Part shown: one piece after another, positions 6,898 to 13,588 of the stretch
Layout of the letters: every line of letters starts with the position of its first letter
Position numbering within the stretch: the stretch's first letter is position 1
NCBI GenBank assembly: GCA_021162505.1
Contig: JAGGYO010000320.1
Span: forward strand, 1-13,588
Length of the DNA stretch: 13,588 nucleotides
Source of the DNA: a bacterium
GTDB lineage: Bacteria > AUK180
Direction: 5' to 3'
Notes under the pieces: generated by a model
Databases searched by the model: none
Seen by the model: only the letters and a program-made list of their open reading frames with translations
Told to the model about the DNA's origin: nothing
Translations under genes and position numbers: made by a program

Positions 6898-7376
6898 GAG
6901 TCGGACTGGGGTACGATATTCATAGGACACGAAAAGGGAACAAGATCTTTCTTGGAGGTGTTCAAATCCCCACTGATTATGGGGTTATTGCTCATTCTGA
7001 TGGTGATATCATATTGCACGCTCTAATGGACGGGATTTTAGGTGCACTTGCACTTGGAGACATTGGTAAATGTTTCCCACCAAGCGATGAAAAATATAGG
7101 GATGTTTCCAGTAAAGAACTATTAAAAAATGTCTTGGAATTAGTTAAAGATAGGTTAAAGGAAATAATAAATATTGATATCATAATCAATTTGGAGAAAC
7201 CCAAATTATCTCCTTATCAGGAAAAAATAAAAAATAATATTGCAAATCTTTTATCCATTACCACAAATACAGTAAATCTCAAAATTAAATCCGGCGAAGG
7301 TATTGGTATAATAGGGAATGGTGAAGCCATTTCGTCGCAAGTAATTGTACTACTTGAGGAAAAGAATGCGAGATAA
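6894..7376 (+). CDS. ispF: 2-C-methyl-D-erythritol 2,4-cyclodiphosphate synthase
   Basis: IspF closes CDP-methylerythritol phosphate to the cyclic diphosphate, releasing CMP, in the MEP pathway to isoprenoids. The 160-residue length is standard for the homotrimeric enzyme. Zinc ligands are in their canonical places: D8 and H10 (GLGYDIHR) and H42 (SDGDIILHALMD). DIG at 56-58, FPPSD, NLEKPKLSPY and the final GIIGNGEAISSQVIVLL complete the family pattern. One change is visible: the usual KATT(N/T)E substrate loop reads KIKSGEGIG here, so the conserved Thr-Glu is replaced by Gly-Glu. AAGGAG at 6883-6888 with a 5-base spacer fixes the start. The 3' end overlaps the next gene by 11 bases. Confidence 0.96.
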   Translation: MRVGLGYDIHRTRKGNKIFLGGVQIPTDYGVIAHSDGDIILHALMDGILGALALGDIGKCFPPSDEKYRDVSSKELLKNVLELVKDRLKEIINIDIIINLEKPKLSPYQEKIKNNIANLLSITTNTVNLKIKSGEGIGIIGNGEAISSQVIVLLEEKNAR

Positions 7377-8058
7377 GATCTGGGATAGTATTTTATGGAT
7401 ACTCAAAAGAGAAAAAGAGTTGGGAAATAATATGTTATCTCCGTTGAAAATTAAAAATATTTTATTGGAAAAAAGCAAAATAGAGGGAAAAATGGTACGA
7501 AAGGAGATTCAAAACTTGGATGATCTTAAAAAAAAGATCAATGAGTGTAAAAAATGCAATCTTTATAGAAGTCGACATAATGTAGTTATTGGGGAAGGTC
7601 CTGTCAATGCAAAATTAATGTTCATTGGTGAGGCGCCGGGATATGATGAAGATATGCAAGGCCGCCCTTTTGTGGGTAGATCTGGTCGTAAACTTCGTGA
7701 ATTATTGAAAAAAGTTGGGATAAAAGATAGTGATTTTTATATAGCGAATATTTTGAAATGCAGACCACCCAATAATCGTGATCCCGAGGATGATGAGGTA
7801 AAAGCCTGTTACCCTTTTTTACAATTTCAATTGGACGCCATAAAGCCGAATATTATTTGCACCTTGGGAAGATATGCTTCCTATAAGATGCTTGGGGAGG
7901 TGAAAAAAATGGGGGATTTACGGGGGAAAATCTTTCCAAAAGATAATTATATTATAATGCCCATATACCATCCGAGTTTTATTTTAAGGAATAATAGGAT
8001 GGAACCTTTATATATTGAGGACCTGAAAAAAGTTAAAGAGGAATTGAAGAAGATATAA
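7366..8058 (+). CDS. Family 4 uracil-DNA glycosylase (FeS type)
   Basis: The enzyme removes uracil from DNA as the first step of base excision repair. The 230-residue product has a charged N-terminal extension of about 55 residues, then C61-xx-C64 (ECKKCNLY). Next come the family 4 active-site motif GEAPGYDEDMQGRPFVGRSG (88-107), LKCRPPNNRDP with C132, and C148 (KACYPFLQ). The second catalytic motif is YHPSFILR (201-208). C61, C64, C132 and C148 are the 4Fe-4S ligands of the Thermotoga-type UDG. An upstream in-frame TTG at 7345 would lengthen it, but GAGGA at 7356-7360 points to ATG 7366. It overlaps ispF by 11 bases and shares one base with the next start (TAATG). Confidence 0.93.
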   Translation: MRDKIWDSILWILKREKELGNNMLSPLKIKNILLEKSKIEGKMVRKEIQNLDDLKKKINECKKCNLYRSRHNVVIGEGPVNAKLMFIGEAPGYDEDMQGRPFVGRSGRKLRELLKKVGIKDSDFYIANILKCRPPNNRDPEDDEVKACYPFLQFQLDAIKPNIICTLGRYASYKMLGEVKKMGDLRGKIFPKDNYIIMPIYHPSFILRNNRMEPLYIEDLKKVKEELKKI

Positions 8059-8948
8059 TGAAAAAATATTGTGATCTGCACATACACTCAAAATATTCAG
8101 GTGACGGACAGCATAGTATTAAAGAGATTGTAAAAATATTAAATGATGAAAATGTTACCATTGCCGCTATTACTGATCACAATAAGATCCAAGGTACATT
8201 TGAATTCAAAAAAATCTCAGATGATCAGGGAATAAGGTCAATACCCGGTGTCGAATTGTCTACAAGGGGAAAACACCATGAAAACATTCATCTTCTTTTA
8301 TATAATATCCGTAAAATTCCAGAATTAGAAAATGATTTAGATATAATTAATAATCAATATATGAAACTCTCTCAATTAAGGATAACAAAATTAAATGAAT
8401 TGGGATTTTTTATTAATATGAAGGATGTACTGAGTGAAAAAATAATAATTCCCAGCATGGGTCCCACTATCGGCGCGGCAATTTTACATAATAGGAAAAA
8501 TGATAATGATCCACGTTTGAAAAAATATAGAGAAATAGAAAATGGGGATTATAAATTTTATATTGATTTTTTAAAGAATAAAAAAAGCAAAGCATTTATT
8601 GAATTCAAAGAATATTCCGTTTATAATGCCTTGTCTGTGGCTAAAAAAAATGACTTTATTTCAGTTATAGCACATCCTAGTTATTCTTTGAGGCATTTTG
8701 ACAGAGCCGGGCAAAAAGATTTTGTCAAAGATCTTGTAAAACACGGGATGCAGGGAATAGAAGTTTATTCCAGTCATCACAGCAAAGAAGATATTGTGTT
8801 TTTTAAGAAATTATGTAAAAAATATGATCTTCAGATTACCGGCGGTTCTGATTTTCATGGAGAAATAACAAAACCTCATATCACGGTACATAAATACAAA
8901 GTAGAGAGTAATTTGTTGAGAATAGATAAAATATTAGACGGAGTATAG
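8058..8948 (+). CDS. PHP-domain phosphoesterase, RNase AM/YciV-like
   Basis: This 296-residue PHP protein keeps the trinuclear metal set of the family: H8 and H10 (DLHIHSKYSGDG, with D16), D40-H41 (ITDHN), E66 (PGVELST), H78, H206 (IAHPS), H240/H241 and D265-x-H267 (GSDFHG). The architecture with a helical insert (about 95-165) between the E66 and H206 halves matches E. coli RNase AM (YciV), a 3',5'-nucleoside bisphosphatase and RNA 5'-exonuclease. Substrate is inferred, since PHP proteins also include histidinol-phosphatases. It is the last protein of the operon containing recO and the UDG. No terminator is visible between it and the tRNA. Confidence 0.85.
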   Translation: MKKYCDLHIHSKYSGDGQHSIKEIVKILNDENVTIAAITDHNKIQGTFEFKKISDDQGIRSIPGVELSTRGKHHENIHLLLYNIRKIPELENDLDIINNQYMKLSQLRITKLNELGFFINMKDVLSEKIIIPSMGPTIGAAILHNRKNDNDPRLKKYREIENGDYKFYIDFLKNKKSKAFIEFKEYSVYNALSVAKKNDFISVIAHPSYSLRHFDRAGQKDFVKDLVKHGMQGIEVYSSHHSKEDIVFFKKLCKKYDLQITGGSDFHGEITKPHITVHKYKVESNLLRIDKILDGV

Positions 8949-8957
8949 ATTTTTTGT

Positions 8958-8986
8958 TTGAAAAAAAGAGTAAAATAATCTAAAAT
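8958..8986 (+). promoter_or_regulatory. Putative promoter of tRNA-Ala
   Basis: TTGAAA (8958-8963) and TAAAAT (8981-8986) are 17 bases apart. Initiation would fall near 8993, about 4 bases before the mature tRNA 5' end. The stretch is AT-rich, so a chance match is possible. Confidence 0.55.
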
Positions 8987-8996
8987 TAAAATTCGT

Positions 8997-9072
8997 GGGG
9001 ATGTAGCTCAGTTGGGAGAGCGACGCGTTCGCAACGCGTAGGCCGCCGGTTCAAGTCCGGTCATCTCCACCA
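8997..9072 (+). tRNA. tRNA-Ala (anticodon CGC)
   Basis: The 76-base cloverleaf is complete. The acceptor stem GGGGATG/CATCTCC contains the G3-U70 wobble that is the alanine identity element. The D stem is GCTC/GAGC. The anticodon stem ACGCG/CGCGT surrounds TTCGCAA (anticodon CGC at 9030-9032). The T stem GCCGG/CCGGT surrounds TTCAAGT. Discriminator A9069 is followed by an encoded CCA (9070-9072). It decodes GCG, a codon probably uncommon in this AT-rich genome. Confidence 0.97.
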
Positions 9073-9122
9073 TTGAAATAAATAGTATACATATTTTGTA
9101 TAACTTAAAAATAGGAGTCATT

Positions 9123-10451
9123 ATGAAAAACATGGTGAACAAGTTCAAAAGCATTTTTCAAGGATACGATGATTTTAAGTTTAAATTCACACTATCCAAT
9201 TGGCAAACGGATTTTTATAGATTTTTCAGAAGTATGACCAATTACAATATTTCTAAAAATTCATTAACCTTAGAAGCAACTGTTTATAAGGGTAAAAAAT
9301 CTTATTCCTTTGAAATATCAGAACCCAATGAGAAAAAATTAAAAACAAAATTGGAGTTTGTCAATAAATTTATTGATAATTTACCTGAGGATCCTGATTT
9401 TGTTGATATTGAAAAGGATACTACTGTAAAAGAATTACCCTCTATCAATAACAATATTCTACAAGTTCCATTAACAAAAAAAATAGAAATATTGGCTTCC
9501 ATTGCCAATAAGGTTAAAAAATATGACCATAAAATCTACGGAACATTTATTACGAATTTTGTGCAATTCTATATTATTAATTCAAATGGTGTAAATAAAT
9601 ATTATGAACTCTCGCCTATTATGCTTGATGTAAAATCCATGTCCAATAAGAATATGGCAAGCGTTATTGAATCTTTTGGTGGTGCGGATTTCAGCAATTT
9701 TAATGAGGAAGGATTTGAGAAAAGATTACTGAACAAGGTAGAACTGTCCCAGTTAGATATAATAAATATTGATCCGGGAAAATATCCTGTGATATTGTCA
9801 CCTGCTGCTATTGGCGAATTTATAACATATTTGGGTCATACCATAAATGGAAGAAGCATAGATACAAAAGAATCATATTTTATTGATAAGGTAGGTAAAA
9901 AAGAATTACCCGACTATATTGATCTATCAGATGAACCCTTGAATGAAGGGACCATACCATATTTCTATAATCAGGAAGGAAAGACCTTGTCAAATTTGAA
10001 TATCATTAAAAAGGGCGTATTTGAAAATTTCATGGTAGATAATTATTATGCAAATAAATTAAAAATGAATGAAAATGGCAATATGGGTACGAATCTCGTA
10101 CTTCACCGAGGTATGGACGAACTTCCGGATATGATCGCTAATATTGACAAGGGACTCTATATTTCAAAACTTCATTATATGAACTTTATGAACCCGAAAG
10201 AGACCACCGTTACCGGTTTAACGCGCGATGGTACTTTTTATATTGAAAATGGTAAAATAAAAAATGTTGTGGTAAATCTAAGATTCACCGAAAGCATAGT
10301 CAATATTTTAAAAAATATTATAATGCTGGAAAATAAATTAACTTCCATACCGAGTTCAACCAATTACGGAAATTTCTTTATTTTCAGCCAACTAATGCCG
10401 CATGTACTGGTAAAGGATTTTTCCATTACCTCATCGACCAATACTTTATAG
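9123..10451 (+). CDS. tldE: TldE/PmbA-like partner of the TldD metalloprotease
   Basis: This 442-residue member of the TldD/PmbA family lacks an HExxxH motif, as TldE does. The C-terminal half is clearly family-like: PGKYPVILSPAAIGEFI (about 212-228), then the TldE pattern LYISKLHYMNFMNPKETTVTG, FYIENGKIKNVVVNLRFTES. The N-terminal third is more divergent. TldD-TldE heterodimers degrade unfolded peptides and, in E. coli, mature microcin B17 and process CcdA. ATG 9123 is preferred over an in-frame TTG at 9096 because AGGAG at 9113-9117 lies 5 bases before it. tldD follows after 9 bases. No convincing promoter of its own is visible between it and the tRNA, so it may be read with the tRNA. Confidence 0.85.
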   Translation: MKNMVNKFKSIFQGYDDFKFKFTLSNWQTDFYRFFRSMTNYNISKNSLTLEATVYKGKKSYSFEISEPNEKKLKTKLEFVNKFIDNLPEDPDFVDIEKDTTVKELPSINNNILQVPLTKKIEILASIANKVKKYDHKIYGTFITNFVQFYIINSNGVNKYYELSPIMLDVKSMSNKNMASVIESFGGADFSNFNEEGFEKRLLNKVELSQLDIINIDPGKYPVILSPAAIGEFITYLGHTINGRSIDTKESYFIDKVGKKELPDYIDLSDEPLNEGTIPYFYNQEGKTLSNLNIIKKGVFENFMVDNYYANKLKMNENGNMGTNLVLHRGMDELPDMIANIDKGLYISKLHYMNFMNPKETTVTGLTRDGTFYIENGKIKNVVVNLRFTESIVNILKNIIMLENKLTSIPSSTNYGNFFIFSQLMPHVLVKDFSITSSTNTL

Positions 10452-10460
10452 GAGGGGAAA

Positions 10461-11897
10461 ATGAAAAGTATGATAGAAAAAATAATTAATAAATTGAATG
10501 GGATAGGCACCTTTTCAGATATTAGGATCACAAAAACCGATCAAGAAAATATATACTTTGAAAGAGGTAATTTAAAAAATGTTAGCAATAGTTTAGATGA
10601 GTATCATATTGGGGTCCGTGTTCTTATAAAAGGTACTTGGGGTTTTGCTTCATCAACTGAGATCAAGGAAGAAAAGATAGACCAACTTATTGAGAAGGCA
10701 GTTAAAAATGCCAAAGAAGGAAGTTTATTTAAAGATGACAAGATCGATTATATTCCCCAAAAACCCTTCGTCGGTGAATATATTTTTGTCCCGGAAAAGG
10801 ATCCTTTTAAAATGGACTTATTTGAAAAGATAGAATATATGCAGAAAATAGCCAAGAATATGGTTGGAAGAGAAAAAATTGTTCACTCCATGCTTTTTGC
10901 TCATTTTTATAAGCAAGAGAAATATTATGCTAATACCGAAGGAACATATTCCCATACCATTTTATATGATGTAAGACCTTCTATGATGGTTATATCATCG
11001 GATGGGAAAGGAGTTCAAACCAGAACATATCCAGGGCATATGCCGGGTAGGCGCGGTGGATTTGAATCATTTGAAAAATTTAATTTCTTTGACAATAGCG
11101 AAAAGATCATTAAGGAAGCAGTAGATCTTTTGGATGCACCTTATATTACGGAAAAGAACGCAGATATTATTATTGGCGGAAGTCAATTGGCATTACAATT
11201 ACATGAATCCGTGGGCCATGCAACGGAATCCGATAGAATATTCGGTATGGAACTTTCATATGCCGGTAAAACATTTGTTAAACCCGAATACATTGGTAAT
11301 TTTAAATATGGTTCAGATATTTTAACAATTTACTCAGATGCCGGTGATAAAAGAGGTCTTGGCTACCATCCGGTAGACGATGAAGGTATTCCTTCTCACA
11401 GAGTTAACATTATAAAAAATGGAATATTGGTTGATCAGCAAACATCAAGATTTACCGCTCAAAAATTGGGACTCGAGCCATCTTCAAATATGAAGGCAAC
11501 CAATGCAGGCGATTTCCCGCTTATCAGAATGACAAATCTCTGTATTGAACCGGTAAAAGGAAGCTTGGAAGAGTTAATCAGATCTACTGAAAAGGGGTAT
11601 TTAATTGATTATACAAAAACCTGGTCAATTGATGATAATAGAAATAATTTCCAATTCACAACGGAAATAGGCTGGAAGATTGAAAATGGAGAATTAAAGA
11701 GTATTGTCAAGGAACCTACTTATTACGGGATCACGAAGGACTTTTGGAACTCATGTGATGCTATTTGCGGCGAGGATGAATGGACTATGCACGGAACATT
11801 TTATTGCGGCAAAGGTGAACCCGGGCAACTAATGCATCTTTCTCACGGGGTATCGCCAGCAAGATTTAAAAATATTCCTATATTACCGAAAGAATAG
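10461..11897 (+). CDS. tldD: TldD-family zinc metalloprotease subunit
   Basis: The 478-residue protein is the catalytic half of the TldD-TldE protease (MEROPS-type U62/M103). The zinc motif HESVGH (H248, E249, H253) is intact inside LQLHESVGHATESDRI. DDEGIPSHR lies downstream, and the C-terminal CGKGEPGQ supplies the expected cysteine ligand (C449). The family GTWGFASS segment is at about 58-65. Length is close to the E. coli enzyme. An overlapping AGGAGG/GGAGGGG site at 10450-10457 ends just before the ATG and overlaps the tldE stop. The adjacent tldE supplies the non-catalytic partner, so the complex is complete in this window. Confidence 0.95.
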   Translation: MKSMIEKIINKLNGIGTFSDIRITKTDQENIYFERGNLKNVSNSLDEYHIGVRVLIKGTWGFASSTEIKEEKIDQLIEKAVKNAKEGSLFKDDKIDYIPQKPFVGEYIFVPEKDPFKMDLFEKIEYMQKIAKNMVGREKIVHSMLFAHFYKQEKYYANTEGTYSHTILYDVRPSMMVISSDGKGVQTRTYPGHMPGRRGGFESFEKFNFFDNSEKIIKEAVDLLDAPYITEKNADIIIGGSQLALQLHESVGHATESDRIFGMELSYAGKTFVKPEYIGNFKYGSDILTIYSDAGDKRGLGYHPVDDEGIPSHRVNIIKNGILVDQQTSRFTAQKLGLEPSSNMKATNAGDFPLIRMTNLCIEPVKGSLEELIRSTEKGYLIDYTKTWSIDDNRNNFQFTTEIGWKIENGELKSIVKEPTYYGITKDFWNSCDAICGEDEWTMHGTFYCGKGEPGQLMHLSHGVSPARFKNIPILPKE

Positions 11898-11898
11898 A

Positions 11899-11926
11899 TT
11901 TTAAAAATATTATAATATTATTAAAA
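11899..11926. repeat. 28-base near-perfect AT palindrome just after the tldD stop
   Basis: TTTTAAAAATATTA followed by TAATATTATTAAAA pairs at 13 of 14 positions with no loop. It begins 2 bases after the tldD stop. It may be a weak bidirectional termination or mRNA 3' end structure, or simply AT-rich spacer; no GC stem or clear T-tract is present. Confidence 0.5.
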
Positions 11927-11932
11927 CCCGTA

Positions 11933-11993
11933 AAATGTGATATATTTGGCAGTATTATATCTTCTAATAAATGTGAAAATTTTCTCAATACTG
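11933..11993. repeat. Interleaved direct and inverted repeats upstream of the gdhA promoter
   Basis: AAATGTGA occurs at 11933-11940 and again at 11969-11976, 36 bases apart. CAGTATT (11950-11956) has an exact inverted copy, AATACTG (11987-11993), 37 bases on, ending 3 bases before the -35 box of gdhA. Spacings near 3.5 helical turns suggest a possible regulator site, but the units are short and could be chance. Confidence 0.35.
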
Positions 11994-11996
11994 TGG

Positions 11997-12024
11997 TTGA
12001 CTTTAAAATTTAAAATTGTATAAT
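11997..12024 (+). promoter_or_regulatory. Sigma-70-like promoter of gdhA
   Basis: TTGACT (11997-12002, 5 of 6 consensus) and a perfect TATAAT (12019-12024) are separated by 16 bases. The leader of about 30 bases contains AGGAGG at 12051-12056, 5 bases from the ATG. Both promoter and RBS are near consensus, suggesting high expression. Confidence 0.8.
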
Positions 12025-12061
12025 TTAATTTATAATTTAAGCTTTTTTATAGGAGGTTCTT

Positions 12062-13399
12062 ATGTCTAATGTGGAAAGCTTTTTGAAAATGGTGGATACA
12101 CAAAATCCAAATCAACCGGAATTTATGCAAGCAGTTAAAGAAGTAGTCGAAACCGTATGGGATTTCTTAGAAGCAAATCCAAAGTACTTAAAGGCAAAAA
12201 TCCTTGAAAGAATGATAGAGCCAGAAAGAGTATTTATGTTCAGGGTTCCTTGGCTTGACGACAAGGGCGAATTTCAATTGAACAAAGGATACAGAATTCA
12301 AATGAACAGTGCTATTGGACCGTACAAGGGTGGAATAAGATTACATCCTTCTGTTAATCTAAGTATTCTAAAGTTCTTGGCATTTGAGCAAGTATTTAAG
12401 AACAGTTTAACAGGTCTCCCAATGGGTGGTGGAAAAGGTGGTTCTAACTTTAATCCGAAAGGAAAATCAGACAATGAAGTTATGAAATTTTGCCAAAGTT
12501 TTATGACTGAGCTTCAAAAGTATATTGGACCAAATACAGATGTTCCTGCCGGTGATATTGGCACAGGTGCAAGAGAGATCGGTTTCCTCTTTGGTCAATA
12601 CAAAAGATTAAGAAACGAATTTACCGGCGTTTTAACGGGTAAAGGACTTGAATATGGCGGAAGTTTGATCAGACCCGAAGCAACGGGTTTTGGCTCTGTA
12701 TATTTTGCACAAGAAATGTTAAAAATAAAAAACGATTCATTAAAAGGTAAAACAATAGGTATCTCAGGTTTTGGAAATGTTTCTTGGGGAGTTGCTTTAA
12801 AATTGTCAGAATTAGGGGCGAAATTGGTTACTATTTCCGGTCCAGACGGTTATATTTATGATCCGGATGGAATTACCGGTGAAAAGATTAATTATTTACT
12901 GGAACTTCGTGCATCGAATAATGATGTAGTTGCACCTTATGCAAAAAAATTCAATACTGAATTTTTCCCAAACAAAAAACCCTGGGAAGTTAAAATGGAT
13001 ATTGCTTTCCCATGTGCAACGCAAAATGAACTTAATTTGGAAGATGCAAAAACATTAGTTGAAAATGGAACAAAATATGTGGTTGAAACATCGAACATGG
13101 GTTGTACTGCTGATGCTGTTAATTATTTATTAAAGAACAAAATTAAATTTGCTCCCGGTAAAGCAGCAAATGCAGGTGGTGTAGCAGTTTCAGGGCTTGA
13201 AATGTCCCAAAACAGTTTAAGATTATCCTGGACGATAGAAGAAGTTGATGCTAAATTGTTGGGAATTATGAAACATATTCACAGAACATGTGTTAAATAC
13301 GGAAAAGAAAGTGATGGTACGGTAAATTATGTCAAGGGCGCCAATATCGGTGGTTTTGTCAAAGTTGCAGATGCCATGCTCGCACAAGGTCTTGTATAA
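12062..13399 (+). CDS. gdhA: Glutamate dehydrogenase, hexameric bacterial type, probably NAD-preferring
   Basis: The enzyme interconverts glutamate with 2-oxoglutarate and ammonia. At 445 residues it is a standard small hexameric GDH. Substrate-site motifs are intact: GPYKGGIRLHP (K89), LPMGGGKGG (119-127; catalytic K125) and VPAGDIGTG (D165). The nucleotide-binding turn is GFGNVSWG (236-243). After the second strand of the Rossmann fold it reads ISGPDGYIYDPDGI, closely like the NAD-dependent Clostridium symbiosum enzyme, whose Pro-Asp at this point is linked to NAD preference. NAD use is thus inferred, while NADP remains possible. In amino-acid-fermenting anaerobes this enzyme often runs in the oxidative direction. 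It is a single-gene unit with its own promoter, a strong AGGAGG site and a rho-independent terminator. Confidence 0.96.
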   Translation: MSNVESFLKMVDTQNPNQPEFMQAVKEVVETVWDFLEANPKYLKAKILERMIEPERVFMFRVPWLDDKGEFQLNKGYRIQMNSAIGPYKGGIRLHPSVNLSILKFLAFEQVFKNSLTGLPMGGGKGGSNFNPKGKSDNEVMKFCQSFMTELQKYIGPNTDVPAGDIGTGAREIGFLFGQYKRLRNEFTGVLTGKGLEYGGSLIRPEATGFGSVYFAQEMLKIKNDSLKGKTIGISGFGNVSWGVALKLSELGAKLVTISGPDGYIYDPDGITGEKINYLLELRASNNDVVAPYAKKFNTEFFPNKKPWEVKMDIAFPCATQNELNLEDAKTLVENGTKYVVETSNMGCTADAVNYLLKNKIKFAPGKAANAGGVAVSGLEMSQNSLRLSWTIEEVDAKLLGIMKHIHRTCVKYGKESDGTVNYVKGANIGGFVKVADAMLAQGLV

Positions 13400-13422
13400 G
13401 ATCTTCTTACAGTAGATCATTA

Positions 13423-13454
13423 GGGGAGGATTTCTATCCTCCCCATTTTTCTTT
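13423..13454 (+). terminator. Rho-independent terminator of gdhA
   Basis: A perfect 8-bp GC-rich stem, GGGGAGGA (13423-13430) with TCCTCCCC (13437-13444), encloses the loop TTTCTA. ATTTTTCTTT follows. It starts 23 bases after the gdhA stop and closes the transcript. Confidence 0.93.
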
Positions 13455-13588
13455 CAATAATTAAATGTTTAATTTCTCAAATATTTTTTAGAAATTATGG
13501 TATTTTAGAAATACCGAGTCAATCCCGTTTTTTCTGTAAAAGTTAAAAGAGTGGGTCAAAACCAATAAATTACACTTCATTCCTTAAC
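13455..13588. other. Intergenic tail with one small hairpin
   Basis: No gene is recognisable on either strand. A perfect 7-bp hairpin, GGTATTT-TAG-AAATACC, lies at 13499-13515, without an immediate T-tract on the plus strand. The remainder is AT-rich spacer up to the right edge. Confidence 0.5.

Noticed and set aside
7345..7365. TTG start extending the UDG upstream
   Set aside because: It deepens the overlap with ispF and lacks a Shine-Dalgarno, whereas GAGGA is well placed for ATG 7366.
9096..9122. TTG start extending the TldE-like protein
   Set aside because: AGGAG at 9113-9117 is correctly spaced for ATG 9123 and would be within the longer frame.
13400..13418. GATCT/AGATC mini-hairpin after gdhA
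   Set aside because: Only a 5-bp stem with a 9-base loop; the strong terminator that follows explains the region.
13488..13580. A 30-residue minus-strand ORF at the right edge
   Set aside because: Short and unsupported by homology I can recognise, with only a weak upstream purine stretch; it spans the hairpin at 13499-13515.

Overview
The window is AT-rich, densely packed bacterial DNA with strong Shine-Dalgarno sites and many 1-11 base gene overlaps. It holds a complete IspF (MEP isoprenoid pathway), RecO, a family 4 uracil-DNA glycosylase, a TldD/TldE pair, a CheC-type phosphatase, a phosphofructokinase with PPi-type signature residues, and a hexameric glutamate dehydrogenase resembling clostridial NAD enzymes. 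A secreted SurA-like chaperone suggests a periplasm or outer envelope. Together this fits an anaerobic, probably motile, low-GC lineage such as Thermotogota (Petrotogales-like) or a Cloacimonadota-like group. That placement is inference; no rRNA is present to confirm it.

Left half, minus strand (5023 down to 1): one tight operon read from a promoter near 5046-5073. The order is PPi-type phosphofructokinase, a 108-residue LLH-holin-like membrane protein, a SurA/PpiC-like exported chaperone, a CheC-like phosphatase, a Memo-family protein, and a protein that runs off the left edge. This last gene starts at 1073 and I translated it by hand. It joins a Cas4/RecB-type PD-(D/E)XK nuclease with four FeS-type cysteines to a short GAF-like region. 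Its last visible residues look like the entry to a GGDEF (diguanylate cyclase) domain. Three of the junctions are ATGA stop/start overlaps.

The 5024-5269 gap is a divergent promoter region with a hairpin in its middle and a possible 44-residue leader ORF.

Right half, plus strand: an operon of GT2-like membrane glycosyltransferase, recO, ispF, family 4 UDG and a PHP-domain phosphoesterase. It is followed by tRNA-Ala(CGC) with its own promoter, then the tldE/tldD protease pair, then gdhA with its own promoter, a strong RBS and a rho-independent terminator. The plus-strand operon mixes DNA repair (RecO, UDG), possible nucleotide salvage (PHP) and isoprenoid or envelope functions. The last 130 bases hold only a small hairpin.

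The item most worth following up is the nuclease-GAF-(GGDEF) fusion at the left edge and its co-transcription with Memo and CheC. Other points are the holin-like protein in a metabolic operon, the glycosyltransferase lacking its usual acidic catalytic motif, and the paired repeats upstream of gdhA.
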